Assembly (NCBI RefSeq): GCF_029873635.1
Contig: NC_080422.1
Span: forward strand, 14,415,936-14,479,935
Direction of reading: 5' to 3'
From: Malania oleifera
Taxonomy: Eukaryota; Streptophyta; Magnoliopsida; Santalales; Ximeniaceae
DNA: 64,000 nucleotides
This document shows positions 41,301 to 52,209 of the stretch, piece by piece (position 1 is the first letter of the stretch; the number at the start of each line of letters is the position of its first letter). Both the position numbers and the translations under genes were made by a program. Below the pieces are notes generated by a model. It saw only the letters and a program-made list of their open reading frames with translations. It was not told the origin of the DNA and did not search any database.

Positions 41301-43873
41301 CTTGATGATAAAGAAATAAATAGCACTTTTAGATTTCAATACCTTGGATTTATTATGCAAGCTGAAGGAGAAATTGAAGATGATGTAATGCATAGAGTTA
41401 AAGCAAGTTGGTTAAAATGGAGAAGTGCTTCAAGTGTGCTCTGTGATCGTAGAATACCCTTAAAATTAAAAGGGAAGTTTTATAGGACAGCTATAAGACC
41501 AGCTATGCTATATGGTTCAGAATGTTGGGCGACGAAGAAATAGAATATCCAAAAAGTAAAAGTTGTCAAGATGAGAATGCTTAGATGGATGAGTGGTATA
41601 ACATTAAAAGATAAATTAAGGAATGAACATATTTGCGGTAAGTTAGGTGTAGCTCCTATATGAGATAAGATGAGGGAGGGACGACTCAGATGGTATGGAC
41701 ACTGCAACGTATGCCACTTAGTGCGCTAGCGAGGAAGAGCGAGTTAGCTATGGTGGAGGGCAGTAGAAGGGGTAGGGGTAGACCTAAAATACTTGAGAGC
41801 AGATAGTGAGTAAAGATTTAATATTTCTAAATTTGTCAAAAGAAATAGTTCATAATCACATCAATTGGCGGAAAATGATTCATATAGCCGACCTCACCTG
41901 GTGGGGACTTAAGGCTTGGTTTTTTTGTTGTGTTGTTTTGTTGTAGGAGGATGCTTTATCCTCCTCTTCTTGCACTGTTTCATTTTCCTCTCCTTTCTAA
42001 TATATTTCTTCTTTTGTTGGAAAAACTGATTTGAATAGATACTTTGGCCTGATGGAATATTCATAACCAAGCATCCAAAGCGACAGCAACCGCCCCCCTC
42101 TGTGAGTCCATCCCAAACTACTCCTCGTGGTAAGCTGCCCATGCAAATATCTTCACCTAAGAAGGATAATTTTCAGAAACAACAGGAGGAAGAGAATCAT
42201 ATGTCACTAGAAGAGGAGCAAAAACAAGAAGCAAATCGACGTGCGAAGTTTGTATATGAATTAATGATTGGTAATTTTATTAATGCTACACATTTCCTCT
42301 TTGTAGTCTGCATTAAGACAACTTTATTTTTTTGAAATTCTACTGGCCAACTTCAAATGCAAATGAATTCTATTTTTCAATGCAGAGAATGCACCAGCTG
42401 CTGTAGTAGGTCTTGTTGGCCGTAAGGAATATGTACAATGTGCCAAAGATCTCTATTTCTTTCTTCAGGTAAATTTCATTTCAAAAAAAACTTTGCCATT
42501 CCATATTTAAGATGTTTCAAAAACAGTTTGACATCTATGAAGCTAAGACGGTCATTGATTTCTTTAACTGTCAAATTTATTTAAAAAATGAACACAGAAT
42601 TTTGTGTTGCCATTGCTCGACTGTATGGGGTGACACATTATGTTGTTGCCCTTACTTTGGACCAGATGTGTTAGCAGATTGAGGGAAGGTACTATTATAG
42701 AAAAAAAAAAAAAAATGTGGCAGAACATAATTCAAAAGTTGTTTTCAAGAAGAAAAGAAAAAGGTTGTGGAATTTTCTATTTTTAACCTTATTTTAAAAA
42801 AATTAAGGTTATTTTTGTTCAGTGTCTTTTACCAAGAAAAGAGTGGAGCAACATGTGAGTGTAATTAAAATTGTATAAGAACACAATGAATTAGAAATAT
42901 TTATTCATATTTTCAGTGGCAATCCACAGAGCTGAGTGGGGACAGGTGTTGCGATTGAAAATTTAAACGACCCAGATTTTTGGTAAAATAAATAAAATGG
43001 GACAAGTTATATTTGTAGTAACATGCTAGGAACTGTTTCTTTTGGATTTTTTGGGTAATGAACGTTATTTGAAATAATTATTACCAGTGTTAAATGTGAA
43101 TATATGTGCATTTTAGTTTCTTATTTTGAACCATTATTATGTGTATATTTTCTCCCACTAAATAGATTTTTTGGGTTGGCACTGAATTACTTCGGAACCT
43201 TTATATAAAAATAAAAACATAGTTTTGTGCTGCATGTTGGACATGTAGGTTCGGTTGGGATCAAGGATTTCGTTTAAGAAAAAGAAATAAAAAGGAAATG
43301 CATTGTCCATTGTATTTTCTTTCTATAAATCAACAAAACCAAGCCTTAGTCTCACTAAGTGGGGTTTTTATATGAATCATTTTTCGCCAATTTATGCGAT
43401 TATGGACCATTTCTTTCTTTAAATCAAATACACTTATTATATAATTATAATTTATGAGAGAACAATGGTTAAAGAGGTTCATAACCAAATTTTTTTGTTC
43501 ATTGATTATTTTCTAAATTTCCTTCATGACCAAATAAAATAAAATAAAAAAAGGGGTAGATTCCCTTCACATTTTTCTTTTTTTTAATTGACATCTTTCA
43601 AGTTGCAAATGAGCCATGGCATTCTGTAAGTTGCATCTCTCTCTTATATGATATGTCTTGTATGTGGAGTATATGCATGTGAGGCATCAATCCTGTTCAA
43701 AATTTATTAACAAAAATGGCAAACCACTCATTTGGCAGTCATCTGTTTGCCTAAGGCTACTGGCTTACGACCTGCTTGAGCTGCTGCTCTTATCAGCACT
43801 TCCAGAGATGCATCATGTGTTTGCACAGCTGCATGAAGACAGACACAAGTTCGGAGAGTTGAAGATAAATTAG
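15327..43873 (+). CDS. PXA-PX-nexin C domain protein (plant SNX13/SNX14/Mdm1-like)
   Basis: Fifteen coding exons join in frame with GT-AG junctions: 15327-15432, 20645-21041, 21139-21316, 21457-21596, 21664-22903, 23004-23104, 23275-23419, 24047-24115, 24259-24304, 24402-24766, 24857-24936, 25044-25179, 42039-42270, 42386-42468, 43739-43873. They give 1,150 residues. Two hydrophobic segments lie near residues 19-36 and 40-59. A PXA domain follows (about 95-275, from [19 protein letters not shown]), then a long polar Ser/Asp-rich linker (about 280-680), a PX domain (about 687-792, with the phosphoinositide-binding [15 protein letters not shown] and the LPPKHFL loop), a second polar linker, and a nexin C domain (about 930-1100). 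Family members anchor in the ER and bridge to other membranes or lipid droplets; that role is inferred here. ATG chosen because it opens the conserved [21 protein letters not shown] start. The gene looks intact; the exact splicing is predicted from sequence only. Confidence 0.93.
19751..19807. repeat. (AAT)n-(AAG)n microsatellite
   Basis: An AAT run passes directly into an AAG run, inside intron 1. Confidence 0.97.
19915..20080 (+). mobile_element. Au-like SINE, diverged
   Basis: The order matches plant Au-type SINEs: an A-box-like region near CCCAATGGTGAAGGTGTC, a B-box-like GGTTCAAGTAATGGAAACAG, then CAGCCTCTCTG, AAGGCTGCGTACATCTTGCC, and the CCTGTGCAACAGGTG tail. It is tRNA-derived and non-autonomous, moved by LINE machinery. 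No clear target duplication was found, and the copy has many substitutions, so it looks old. Confidence 0.75.
25889..26200. mobile_element. MITE, probably Tourist/PIF-Harbinger-like
   Basis: About 30 bp of terminal inverted repeat (GGTT..GTT..GTTCACAGAATNNCTATTC at each end, about six mismatches) encloses 312 bp without coding capacity. TCA stands on both sides (25886-25888 and 26201-26203). The 3-bp flank and the size suggest the Tourist class, but the usual target is TWA, so the class is uncertain. Confidence 0.68.
28218..28392 (-). repeat. Copia 3' LTR
   Basis: The LTR is next to the purine tract at 28393-28402. It is closely similar to 33535-33702, with scattered substitutions and small length differences. 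Confidence 0.93.
28770..31141 (-). pseudogene. Copia pol remnant (integrase, RT, RNase H)
   Basis: Reading leftward there is an integrase core with its C-terminal part (about 31.14-30.45 kb; [19 protein letters not shown] and VILGYS are typical), then RT (about 29.8-29.28 kb; [17 protein letters not shown] and [12 protein letters not shown]), then RNase H-side sequence (about 29.25-28.77 kb). These are unambiguous Copia signatures. Fossil with several breaks. Confidence 0.92.
29790..29980. repeat. Local tandem duplication inside the Copia element
   Basis: The text CCAATGAACCAACTACAAAC followed by AGGAGAAAGAGATACCAAG occurs near 29792 and again near 29948, an offset of about 156 bp. It is a local duplication of part of the element. 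Confidence 0.8.
31660..33029 (-). pseudogene. Copia gag remnant with internal duplication
   Basis: The region encodes a plant Copia gag of the UBN2 type ([29 protein letters not shown]) followed by a CCHC-side region. It includes a 230-bp tandem duplication (31715-32159). The copy is decayed. Confidence 0.85.
31715..32159. repeat. 230-bp tandem duplication in Copia gag region
   Basis: Unit one (31715-31944) and unit two (31945-32159) both begin CTTGTTTGGGCAAGGGATGT and both contain a C-run, a CTGGCCC word and GGTGTGAAGT. The first C-run is expanded (about 18 C near 31813-31830). Confidence 0.9.
33535..33702 (-). repeat. Copia 5' LTR
   Basis: The LTR is preceded on the plus strand by the primer site complement GCTCTCATACCA at 33523-33534. 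It shares the TGTTGAGATTTTGATTAAAA start with the left LTR. Confidence 0.93.
35840..36560 (-). mobile_element. L1-type LINE remnant (RT C-terminal part)
   Basis: Minus-strand translation gives fragments typical of plant L1 RT: DDTTIFC, a CFEANSGL stretch (compare WFEAVSGLKIN), [12 protein letters not shown] (compare LPIYYMSLF.IP), a GRTSY-like segment, and [20 protein letters not shown] (compare GGLGIRSL..FNKALLGKWLW). The frames are scattered by indels and in-frame stops, and the 5' half with endonuclease is missing. It is an old truncated copy, independent of the RTE nearby. Confidence 0.78.
37699..37868 (+). mobile_element. Au-like SINE, diverged (second copy)
   Basis: The same word order as the copy at 19915: a GGTGAGCCTTTACTC box-A-side region, AAAGATTCAAACTATGGGAA (box B area), ATAGTTTCTCCATGTGGAGGTAAGG, then GTGGCGTACACC, and GGGAGCCTTGTGCGCTAAGTG, which is close to the Au SINE end. 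Substitutions are frequent, so this is an old copy. Confidence 0.72.
39314..39676 (+). pseudogene. RTE endonuclease-domain fragment
   Basis: The 120-residue open stretch shows the APE-type endonuclease features: ISAYAPQVG, a GGDLNGHI motif (the conserved GDFN/GDLN), and [10 protein letters not shown]. It ends in a poly-A-like run at about 39661-39672, where a length change may have moved the frame. Confidence 0.85.
40954..41543 (+). pseudogene. RTE reverse-transcriptase C-terminal fragments
   Basis: Two open stretches (40954-41229 and 41250-41543) carry RT domains: the polymerase FADDIVLI signature with both aspartates intact, and the thumb-side [19 protein letters not shown] block. The two are separated by a short gap with a stop. 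This is a decayed copy of the single RTE ORF. Confidence 0.87.
43329..43435 (-). mobile_element. 5'-truncated RTE LINE tail
   Basis: The plus text CAACAAAACCAAGCCTTAG, then ATATGAATCATTTTTCGCCA and GCGATTATGGACCATTTC, matches the reverse complement of the last 100 bp or so of the RTE at 38763-41943. It is therefore an antisense, severely 5'-truncated copy from the same family, within intron 14 of the PX-domain gene. Confidence 0.8.
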
Positions 43874-46800
43874 GACTTCTTCTACATCACAAGAGTTTTA
43901 TCCCAGAAATATCAGCACAATTACCCTCTTGTCTTTTTTTTTTTTTGTTGTTGTGGGGTTTTTGGGGCTTATTCTTCTTTTCAAATTTCCTCAAAAAGGA
44001 GCATTGTTCTCCAAGTTTTTTTTTATTTTTTTTGGGAGGGGGGTGGTGGCATTGAGTTTATTGGTTTGTACGGCGGTCGGAAATCAGAATTGTGTAACTA
44101 AGAATTGATTTATCAGGATCGGAAGAAATATGCATGTAAATTATGAAGCATATATGTATAAGCAAAGGGGTGTTCCCTGCAAGATTTCTTTTCAGGAAAC
44201 TGATTATTTTTAATCTTGCTGAAAGAATAAGCTTGTTCTTTTCCGTAGCTGTTCACAGTATGAATTAAGACTAGACCTGTTTTTCCTTTGGTCCTAAGCA
44301 ATTTCATTGCTTTGGATTTTATTAGTATATTTGGAATGCTCTTGAATTTGAATTTGTATTAGATGATGTGTTTTCCTTTGGGGCGGGATGCATTTGCAAC
44401 ATGGATTTGCAAGATTAGTTTTAGTAGTTTTATTATAATTATTTGTATAGAAAATTATGATTTTACTATAAAACAATTAACAAAGAAATATTTTTTGAGT
44501 CAATAATAAGAAATTAATAAGAAATAATTATTATTAAATGTCATCATCGAGGTTTTTTAAATAATAATAATAATAATAATAATTGTGCAAAGACTTGATT
44601 AATTCATCAAAATAATAAGCCACTATACTCTTTAAATATCAAGGAAGAGCCTCCAACCATATCTATTCCCTTTTTATTATATATTGAATGAAATAATTAT
44701 AAATATAAAAAAGAATAATTATTTATTTATTTTTAAATTTTAAATTAAAATCCATCTTTATTTCAATAAATAATTATTCCACTGAGTAGTGAGCCGTTTA
44801 AAATTTTTTTAAAAAAAATGCTAAAAGTCGTGGCTACTTCTACGAGCTCTCTCCACTCTGAACCCTTAACTACAGAGGGAGCATCAGGTTGAAACTTGAC
44901 TGTGTTGGGAGTATGAATTTCTAAATTTAAATTTGTTTTAAGTTTAAGATAATTTACAAAATTATAAAACTTTTTAAAATCTCATTTTGCAGTTGCTTAA
45001 CAGAATGAACAATCCACGCCTAATTCTCATTTTACTTATCCAATTTTGTGCAGTACAAATTATTTGAATAAAAAAATATATCCTGAGATTCTTAAATTTT
45101 CAAAATATATTTACCTTTCCTAGTAATTTGACAAAATGACATAAATTCCCCACAAGTTTAAAAATATTCGGACCTGTAAAAAATAAAAACTTCTCTCACC
45201 CTATATTTGGGAGCTTCAATTTAAGCCTAGATTTTAAATTCATGTGAATTTAAGTTAAACATAGCAATAATTCTCTTAAATTCCGTTCAAGTCTACACAA
45301 ATTTAAGACCCAAAATTCATACTTCCAGAGTCCAAACACTTCAATTTTTGAAACCAAATGGAAATTCCATGCATTTTTGCCAAATCTCAAAAATATCAAA
45401 ACCTTCTTACCAAACCAGGTGGGATCAGTTTTTTTTTTTTTTTTCTTTTTTGTGCATATTTTTATGAAAGAGTTTCCTTAACACAACTACATACATTTAA
45501 AGGATATTACTTCAAAATAATGTTGCCATGAACAAAAGCAACAAAAATTAACAAAGCAGTGCCTTTCAATCACACTGAATACCATAGAAAAGGCAACCCT
45601 TTAAGAGCAGCAATACAACACCGTTGTTGGAAGTTGCTAGTCCCACAACGAATGCATTAGTACGTGCTAAGGCTAGCACTATTTTCCATATCTACATGGC
45701 CCATTTCACCAAACTTGCAGAAAGAACAGAGGATCAAAGAAAAGTAACAGTCACTATCCGTAACTAGACCTAATCATAGGGGAATATAATGGGGGATAAG
45801 AAAGAAAAATATAGATGGTTACTTTTCCCACTAAGACCAAATTGTTCGTATTGTCTGAAAGAATTCTCCATTTTGTTTGGTTTACAATATGGAATGGTGC
45901 GAAAATGGAAAAACTACTGTAAAGAACACAAGCAAAGAACAAATTTTCCCCTTATAAGACCATAAATATGTTTATTACCATACAATTCATGTTTAAATAA
46001 CATCAAATTTCATAAACTGTTCTACATTAGAAAAATCTGTTCCATTCCCACCTGATTCCATTTCACAAAGCAAATGTAAGGCAGCTCATTTCTGCAACAC
46101 CTTGGCCTCAAATGGTTTAAATCTTCCATATTGGCCAGTCCTAGTCACATTTGTTGCACCAAAAGTAGGCTGATGACGTTTAGCCTAGCATCACTTAGCC
46201 ATCAAAATAAAAGCATCCTTAGCTACTAATAAACTAAAAAGTACTACCCGGGGAAAAAAAAAAATCCGTTAGTGCCCAAGGAGAAATCTGCCCCATCCAG
46301 TAAAACAGTGCCACATAAGCTTGTGTATGACATATGGTTTGGTAACAACGATTAAGCAAGTCATAAAAGATGAAAAATTATGAAGGTAACAAAAAGATAC
46401 ACTGGGTTTAGTACAATCTCTCTAAATGCCTTTAACCCCATCTCCTTCTCTTTTCTAAAAGAAGGAAAACTCAACTACCAAAATCAGATGGTTCCATTTT
46501 AGTAAGTTTGAAATTCAATTGACCAGTTTTCAACAGTTGGTTTGGACTGGCAAAAGATCAACCAAGACAAACCAGACTTTCCCGGTTCGTATCAATGCAT
46601 GACTGCAAAACATATGACAACTACTTGTAGCTTCCAGTAAAATTCAAGAATATTAGATGAATCAACAGGGCCACTTCTTCAGCCAACATGCCAAAAAAAT
46701 CATGGGAGTTTCTGTCTTCATAAACTCAATGATAATCTAGCACAAAATTATCTCAAAATGCATTGGAATCTTGGATAGCTTCTTGATAGCATAAATCACT

Positions 46801-47057
46801 CTCATATAAAAAGGTTGCAAAAGCCCACATCAAAATCATAGATTTTCAAGGAAACATCAAGCAAATCAAAACTTAAATTAACAATAACCTCCTCAATCAC
46901 TGTTCCAATTTAAAGAAGCTACAAGTCAAATGGAAAGAAAATTTTTTAAACAAATGTCTGACGCTGGATGCATAATGTTCCCAAGACAAGGATGCTTCAT
47001 GCAGACCAATATTAAGATGTAGTACCCAAAATCTTCCAAGAACTCACATTCTTCCCC
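43874..47057. other. Intergenic: convergent 3' flanks of the PX-domain and eL37 genes
   Basis: The two host genes face each other here. The first few hundred bases after 43874 are the likely 3' UTR of the PX-domain gene, and those before 47057 the likely 3' UTR of eL37; polyadenylation sites were not placed. The middle is AT-rich with an (AAT)n run near 44560-44582. No gene or clear mobile element is visible. Confidence 0.7.
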
Positions 47058-48072
<1,015 letters not shown>

Positions 48073-48142
48073 TGGAGCAGCTGCAGAAACCCTAGCTTGG
48101 CAGCTCCTTTGCTAGAGAAAAGGACGCCGCGGGGCAGAGAGC

Positions 48143-48178
48143 TTTTATATGACTGAGTGAAGGAAAGGGTTTAGGGTT
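48143..48178 (-). promoter_or_regulatory. eL37 core promoter: TATA box and telo-box
   Basis: On the minus strand TATAAAA (48143-48149) lies about 70 bp before the ATG. Upstream is AACCCTAAACCCT (48166-48178), a telo-box-type motif typical of plant ribosomal protein and translation genes. A pyrimidine-rich TTTTCTCTAGC follows near 48113-48121, a plausible TOP-like transcript start. Placement fits growth-regulated expression; that is inference. Confidence 0.75.
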
Positions 48179-49575
48179 GTGATTTGGGAAGCTTTAAAAT
48201 TAAATGTAAAAAACAAAATAAAAATTGAAAATAGATGACAGATGGGCTCTTGCCCGCTGGAGCATGGGCTTTGTTATCTAAAGGCCCACCCATGATTGAG
48301 GGGAGGGCCCATCCATTGAAGAAATAACTCAAATCAAATCAAGGCAAGTTGCATTAACCTAATATTTGATTTGAAAAATATAATGGAGTAAGAAATAAAT
48401 AAAATAAAATTTTAAATGAATAGTACGATGAAATCAAGTGATAAATTTGATTTCATTACTCTCAACTTCCTTCCATTAGTACATACCAAAAATGCATTGA
48501 GAGTAATATGAACCAGTTTGAATTAGTATAAGACTCGCAAATAAGGTTAAATTTATCATTTGATTTTATGTTTTGAAGAAATAAATAACATGAAAGAACA
48601 TGGATAAGACTAAATATTGTAGAAGATATGCAATATTAATGAGAAATGCACTAGAAAAGGAATATGATGTACATCAACTAGCATAAATTTGTCTATTTCT
48701 AACCCAAGTTTATCCAACTTAAAAAGCAAATATGAGAAACTCATATAAATAAATGTCCTAAATTGATGGAATTTATTATATCATTTCTTATAGGTGTTGT
48801 TTATTCCATGACATTCGAATGTGGCTTTCTTTTGGCTTTGGCGACACTATTTTTGTTATAACAATTAACTATTAAGAAAGCGAAAAAAGAAAAAAAAGAG
48901 TAATGAATAAATTGACATCATATTTATTTTGTGGAATGAGGTGGTGAGAGTGTATGTCTATCTTCAATTTTACCAATTTCTTTTGTTACTATTATTTGGT
49001 GTGTCTGTATGGGACATAAAACCCTTTTTGAAGACTATTATGGCTTTAATTGCATAATTTGGGTGTTTTTAAGGTACTAATTGTATTTATTGGATTTCCG
49101 TCAATATTTTTGGGTTATCCCAATATAGATTGTCTTTCTTTAAACTTTAAAGCAACCTTGAGATAAGGAAGTAATTTTCTTTTTCACTAAGAGTATTATT
49201 GGAAGCATATTTTTTTTACCAAACTCCTAAGTCTCCTATTACAAATAAAAGGTTAAGGTGGAGAGATTTTTTGGGGGACGGGGTGGCCGCGCCCCGCCGC
49301 GGGGGGGGGGGGGTACCAAGAGAAGTTAAGGTTGAAGGGGGAAATCCATCTTGGAGGTATGCTCATAAAATGAGAGAAAGATGATTTACACATTCAACAA
49401 AAAGAGAGGAGGAAACTTTACTTTTATTAAGGCTTAATATGTATAAGGTAAGTCTTTTACTATCATATTATGTTTCTTTCAAGTCTTATTACCATAGCTC
49501 GTTGTTTAAGCATGTTTTCTTAATATGAAAATTTAATTTTTGTCATTAAGAACGTGCATTTTTGTTTGAATATTG
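48179..49575. other. Intergenic upstream of eL37
   Basis: AT-rich non-coding sequence with no recognisable gene. It contains an isolated GC-rich block at about 49274-49313 with a 13-G run. Confidence 0.75.
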
Positions 49576-51795
49576 TGTAACACCCCGACCCTCTACGTAG
49601 ACCTGGAGTACTACTAATCCATTCTTTACCTGATAATCTATATTCTAATATCATGTATGCAGCGGAAAACATAAATATAATCTCCACAAATATAATACCA
49701 GAGTTTACTATTTCTATCTATAATCTAAAATAACTATTCATCACTTGTATTCTCATATATACACATATCTCCAAAAACATTCAGTATTCACAAACACCAG
49801 TATATTTCACAACCATCCATATCTCAGAAGGCTTAAAAGTTAAAACATAGAACATAACTTACATACAACCCAAGATATTAGCTAAGTATATACCCTTTCT
49901 TTTCTATATCCCAAAAATGCTACAAACATCTCGAGCTCTCTAAGCTCGATCTCATGGAGGTCTTGAAAAAGATAAGTTCATATTTGGATGAGACACATTT
50001 CTGTAAGGGAAGAAACAATATATTAAAACAGTGGGTGGTCAACATGAGGTTTGTATATAACATATTATTCATCATTTGCAAATCATTAACATAATTCTGA
50101 AATCATTTTCTAATCCTATTCAAATAGTTGTAAGGTATTTTACCCTCGAGATTACCTAAGGATAGTAGTGATTACCCCCCCATACAAGTATCACTCCTCT
50201 ACTCAGATACATTAAGCAACCAAAAGGTCACAGTTGAAGCATATCAGGGCACTCACCTTACCTAGTAAACCTTCAAGTGATAAATTAATCTTGTACTCAC
50301 ATAGTTCATACAAAAGTTTACAGGCGAAGGCTCCTAAGAATAGGAAAATCTACTCGCCCATACAAGTAGTTTCCCTCTGCCCTAACACGTTATGCAGCCT
50401 ATTATTACACCTGATACAACAAGAGCACTCGCCTTTCTCAGTAAGCCCTTCGACGAAGAGTTTGTCTCTCCCAAACATAACATGTTCTACTAGCATGAAT
50501 ATTGATAATACCATAATACATTATTTTGTTTGTCATTATTCTGCATTTTTCAACTGTTCATGTTCTCAATTTTGATGTTCCATAGCGTTTCACTTTATTT
50601 CCATTTTACATTGTTCACATTTCACATTTCATTCATTTCCATTTTCATTTCATTTCATTTCATAACATATCCAGCATATTTCAACAGTTTTACCCAGCAT
50701 CTTTCAACTATTTTACCCAATATTTTTCAGCTATTTTACCCAAAATCTTTCACCTGTTTTACCCAACATCTTTCAACTGTTTTACATGGTAGCATTAACA
50801 CTCACATGCAATATAATTCATATAATATTTTTCATACTCAGTTCATTTCCCGTATATCCTGCATCTCATACATATAACATATTTCCACACAGAATTCCTA
50901 TTAACTCATGTCACACTATTTAGTAGTAAAATTCATATATATTTCCTGTAAAATAAGTCAACCTACATTTCAATTCATATACTCAAAATATATCTTTATT
51001 ATCTTACATAATTATCCTGAAAATATCTTTCACTTTTATCAGTTCATTTTCGCATATACGTATCTAATAAACAACCCCAAGCTCAGAAAAACATAATTTA
51101 AATGGTTGGCATTTTAAACTCATACTGAAACATATACACGTATATATAACACAATTCATTTTCTATTAAATTTATAAAAATTATAGTTTAATATATATTT
51201 CTCCCCTTACCTGGTTTCTTGAATTACGCCAACAGAGACCTCGAAAAGATACCTACAACGCTCACTTGAGTTCTGAAATAAAAATCCTAGTTCCATTAAA
51301 TCAACCATAAATAAAATACTATTTTAATATTTCCTAAGTCCTTAAATTTCAAATAAATAATTATACTCTCAAATATAACCAATTTACTTAATTCCCCAAA
51401 TCTCACTCTCGCTTTGGAGTGAGGCATCGGAAACCCAAATTGGAAATTTACTCTGACCAAAATGATGACGATCGCGACTAGGACCTCGTGATGGTGTCTG
51501 ATCGTCGATTTAACGGCAGATTTAAGGAGAAATTGAGAAAATAGGGAAAAGTTACCTTTCCCCAAGAGTGGTGCCTAAGCAGCTCTCACGACAAATTCGC
51601 TCTAATTGAAATGTCGATGGCAAAGTTAGGAATCCAACGACACCTTCTGTTTCCAATCAGCCAAATATTCGTCGAGAAATTAAGAAGAGAGACGGAGACG
51701 GAGGTGAGCATGAGCAGGAGAGAGTGGGAGAACTGGAAAAGGCGCAGACTCTGAAATCCCAAATTCAATTTTGGGATGAAGCTTCCTGAAGAAGC

Positions 51796-51847
<52 letters not shown>

Positions 51848-51946
51848 TATTTCAATTAGTTTTTTTTTCTTTCATACTATTCCTTTTTATTTTTTTATTT
51901 AATTAATATTTATTTATTTTAATTAATTTTTTCCCGGTTCTTTACA
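49576..51946 (-). repeat. Gypsy family-B LTR (3' LTR of a minus-strand element)
   Basis: The LTR starts TGTAACACCCCGACC and ends GGTTCTTTACA; it is 2.37 kb. The purine tract side (TTCTCCTCCTCAAGG, that is GAGGAGGAGAA on the minus strand) follows directly, marking the end of an internal region to the right. Text matches the interrupted LTR at 6027-8605, and its 3' part resembles the LTR at 52210. It contains a tandem array of TTTTACCCAACATCTTTCAA-like units (about 50690-50785) and an (AT)n run at 51798-51845. No GTCGACGA cluster is seen. Confidence 0.82.
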
Positions 51947-52209
51947 TTCTCTCCTCCTCAAGGAATTTCGTCCTCGAAATTTTACTACCTAATCATCCTT
52001 TCACATTACTTGAATTCATTACCCAATGACATCTAACACAATTCAGCATATATATCATCACATAAACTTCTTAATCATTCATAGTCAAATTAAATCATTA
52101 TTATCTTAAACATAATCTCATACCTGCTCCCCTGACATTCTCTGGCTCAAACTGGATCAATGAGTAAACTCATGCTGGATCACCTCTGCCAAGTGGTATT
52201 GGTTGTTTA
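51947..52209 (-). mobile_element. Stub of internal region of the family-B element
   Basis: It begins with the polypurine tract complement and AATTTCGTCCTCGAAATT, the usual text beside the 3' LTR of plant Gypsy elements. It stops where a plus-oriented LTR starts at 52210. The rest of this element would lie beyond the inserted one, outside the window, or is lost. Confidence 0.7.

Larger units (their letters stand above)
38763..41943 (+). mobile_element. RTE-clade LINE, full length, with 14-bp TSD
   Basis: Perfect 14-bp direct repeats TAGGAGGATGCTTT stand at 38749-38762 and 41944-41957, so the insertion is 3.18 kb, the usual plant RTE size. The 5' part has GTAAAGGAGGAGGGTTGTG and ACTTGTACCACCCGGGTGTA, words I know from plant RTE leaders. 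An endonuclease part lies near 39.1-39.7 kb (ISAYAPQVG and [10 protein letters not shown]). The RT lies near 40.6-41.6 kb ([29 protein letters not shown] and LFADDIVL). The 3' end is the TTGTTGTGTTGTTTTGTTG tail. Several in-frame stops and frameshifts interrupt the single ORF, so it is dead. It lies sense in intron 12. Confidence 0.95.
25180..42038 (+). other. Intron 12 of the PX-domain gene (16.9 kb, filled with transposons)
   Basis: The donor AAAAG|GTAATT at 25180 and the acceptor TGAATAG|ATACTT before 42039 keep phase 0, and the protein reads from RRVEK into [13 protein letters not shown], as expected within the nexin C domain. The intron holds a MITE, an antisense Copia element, an L1 remnant, a SINE and a full-length RTE LINE. 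The remaining sequence (26200-28212, 33708-35840, 36560-37699) shows nothing I can identify. Splicing over this distance is an inference from the intact exons on both sides. Confidence 0.85.

Noticed and set aside
44902-45345. Possible MITE with ends containing GTATGAATTT in inverted form
   Set aside because: Only part of the end sequence pairs and the flanks do not repeat, so the evidence is too weak to list.
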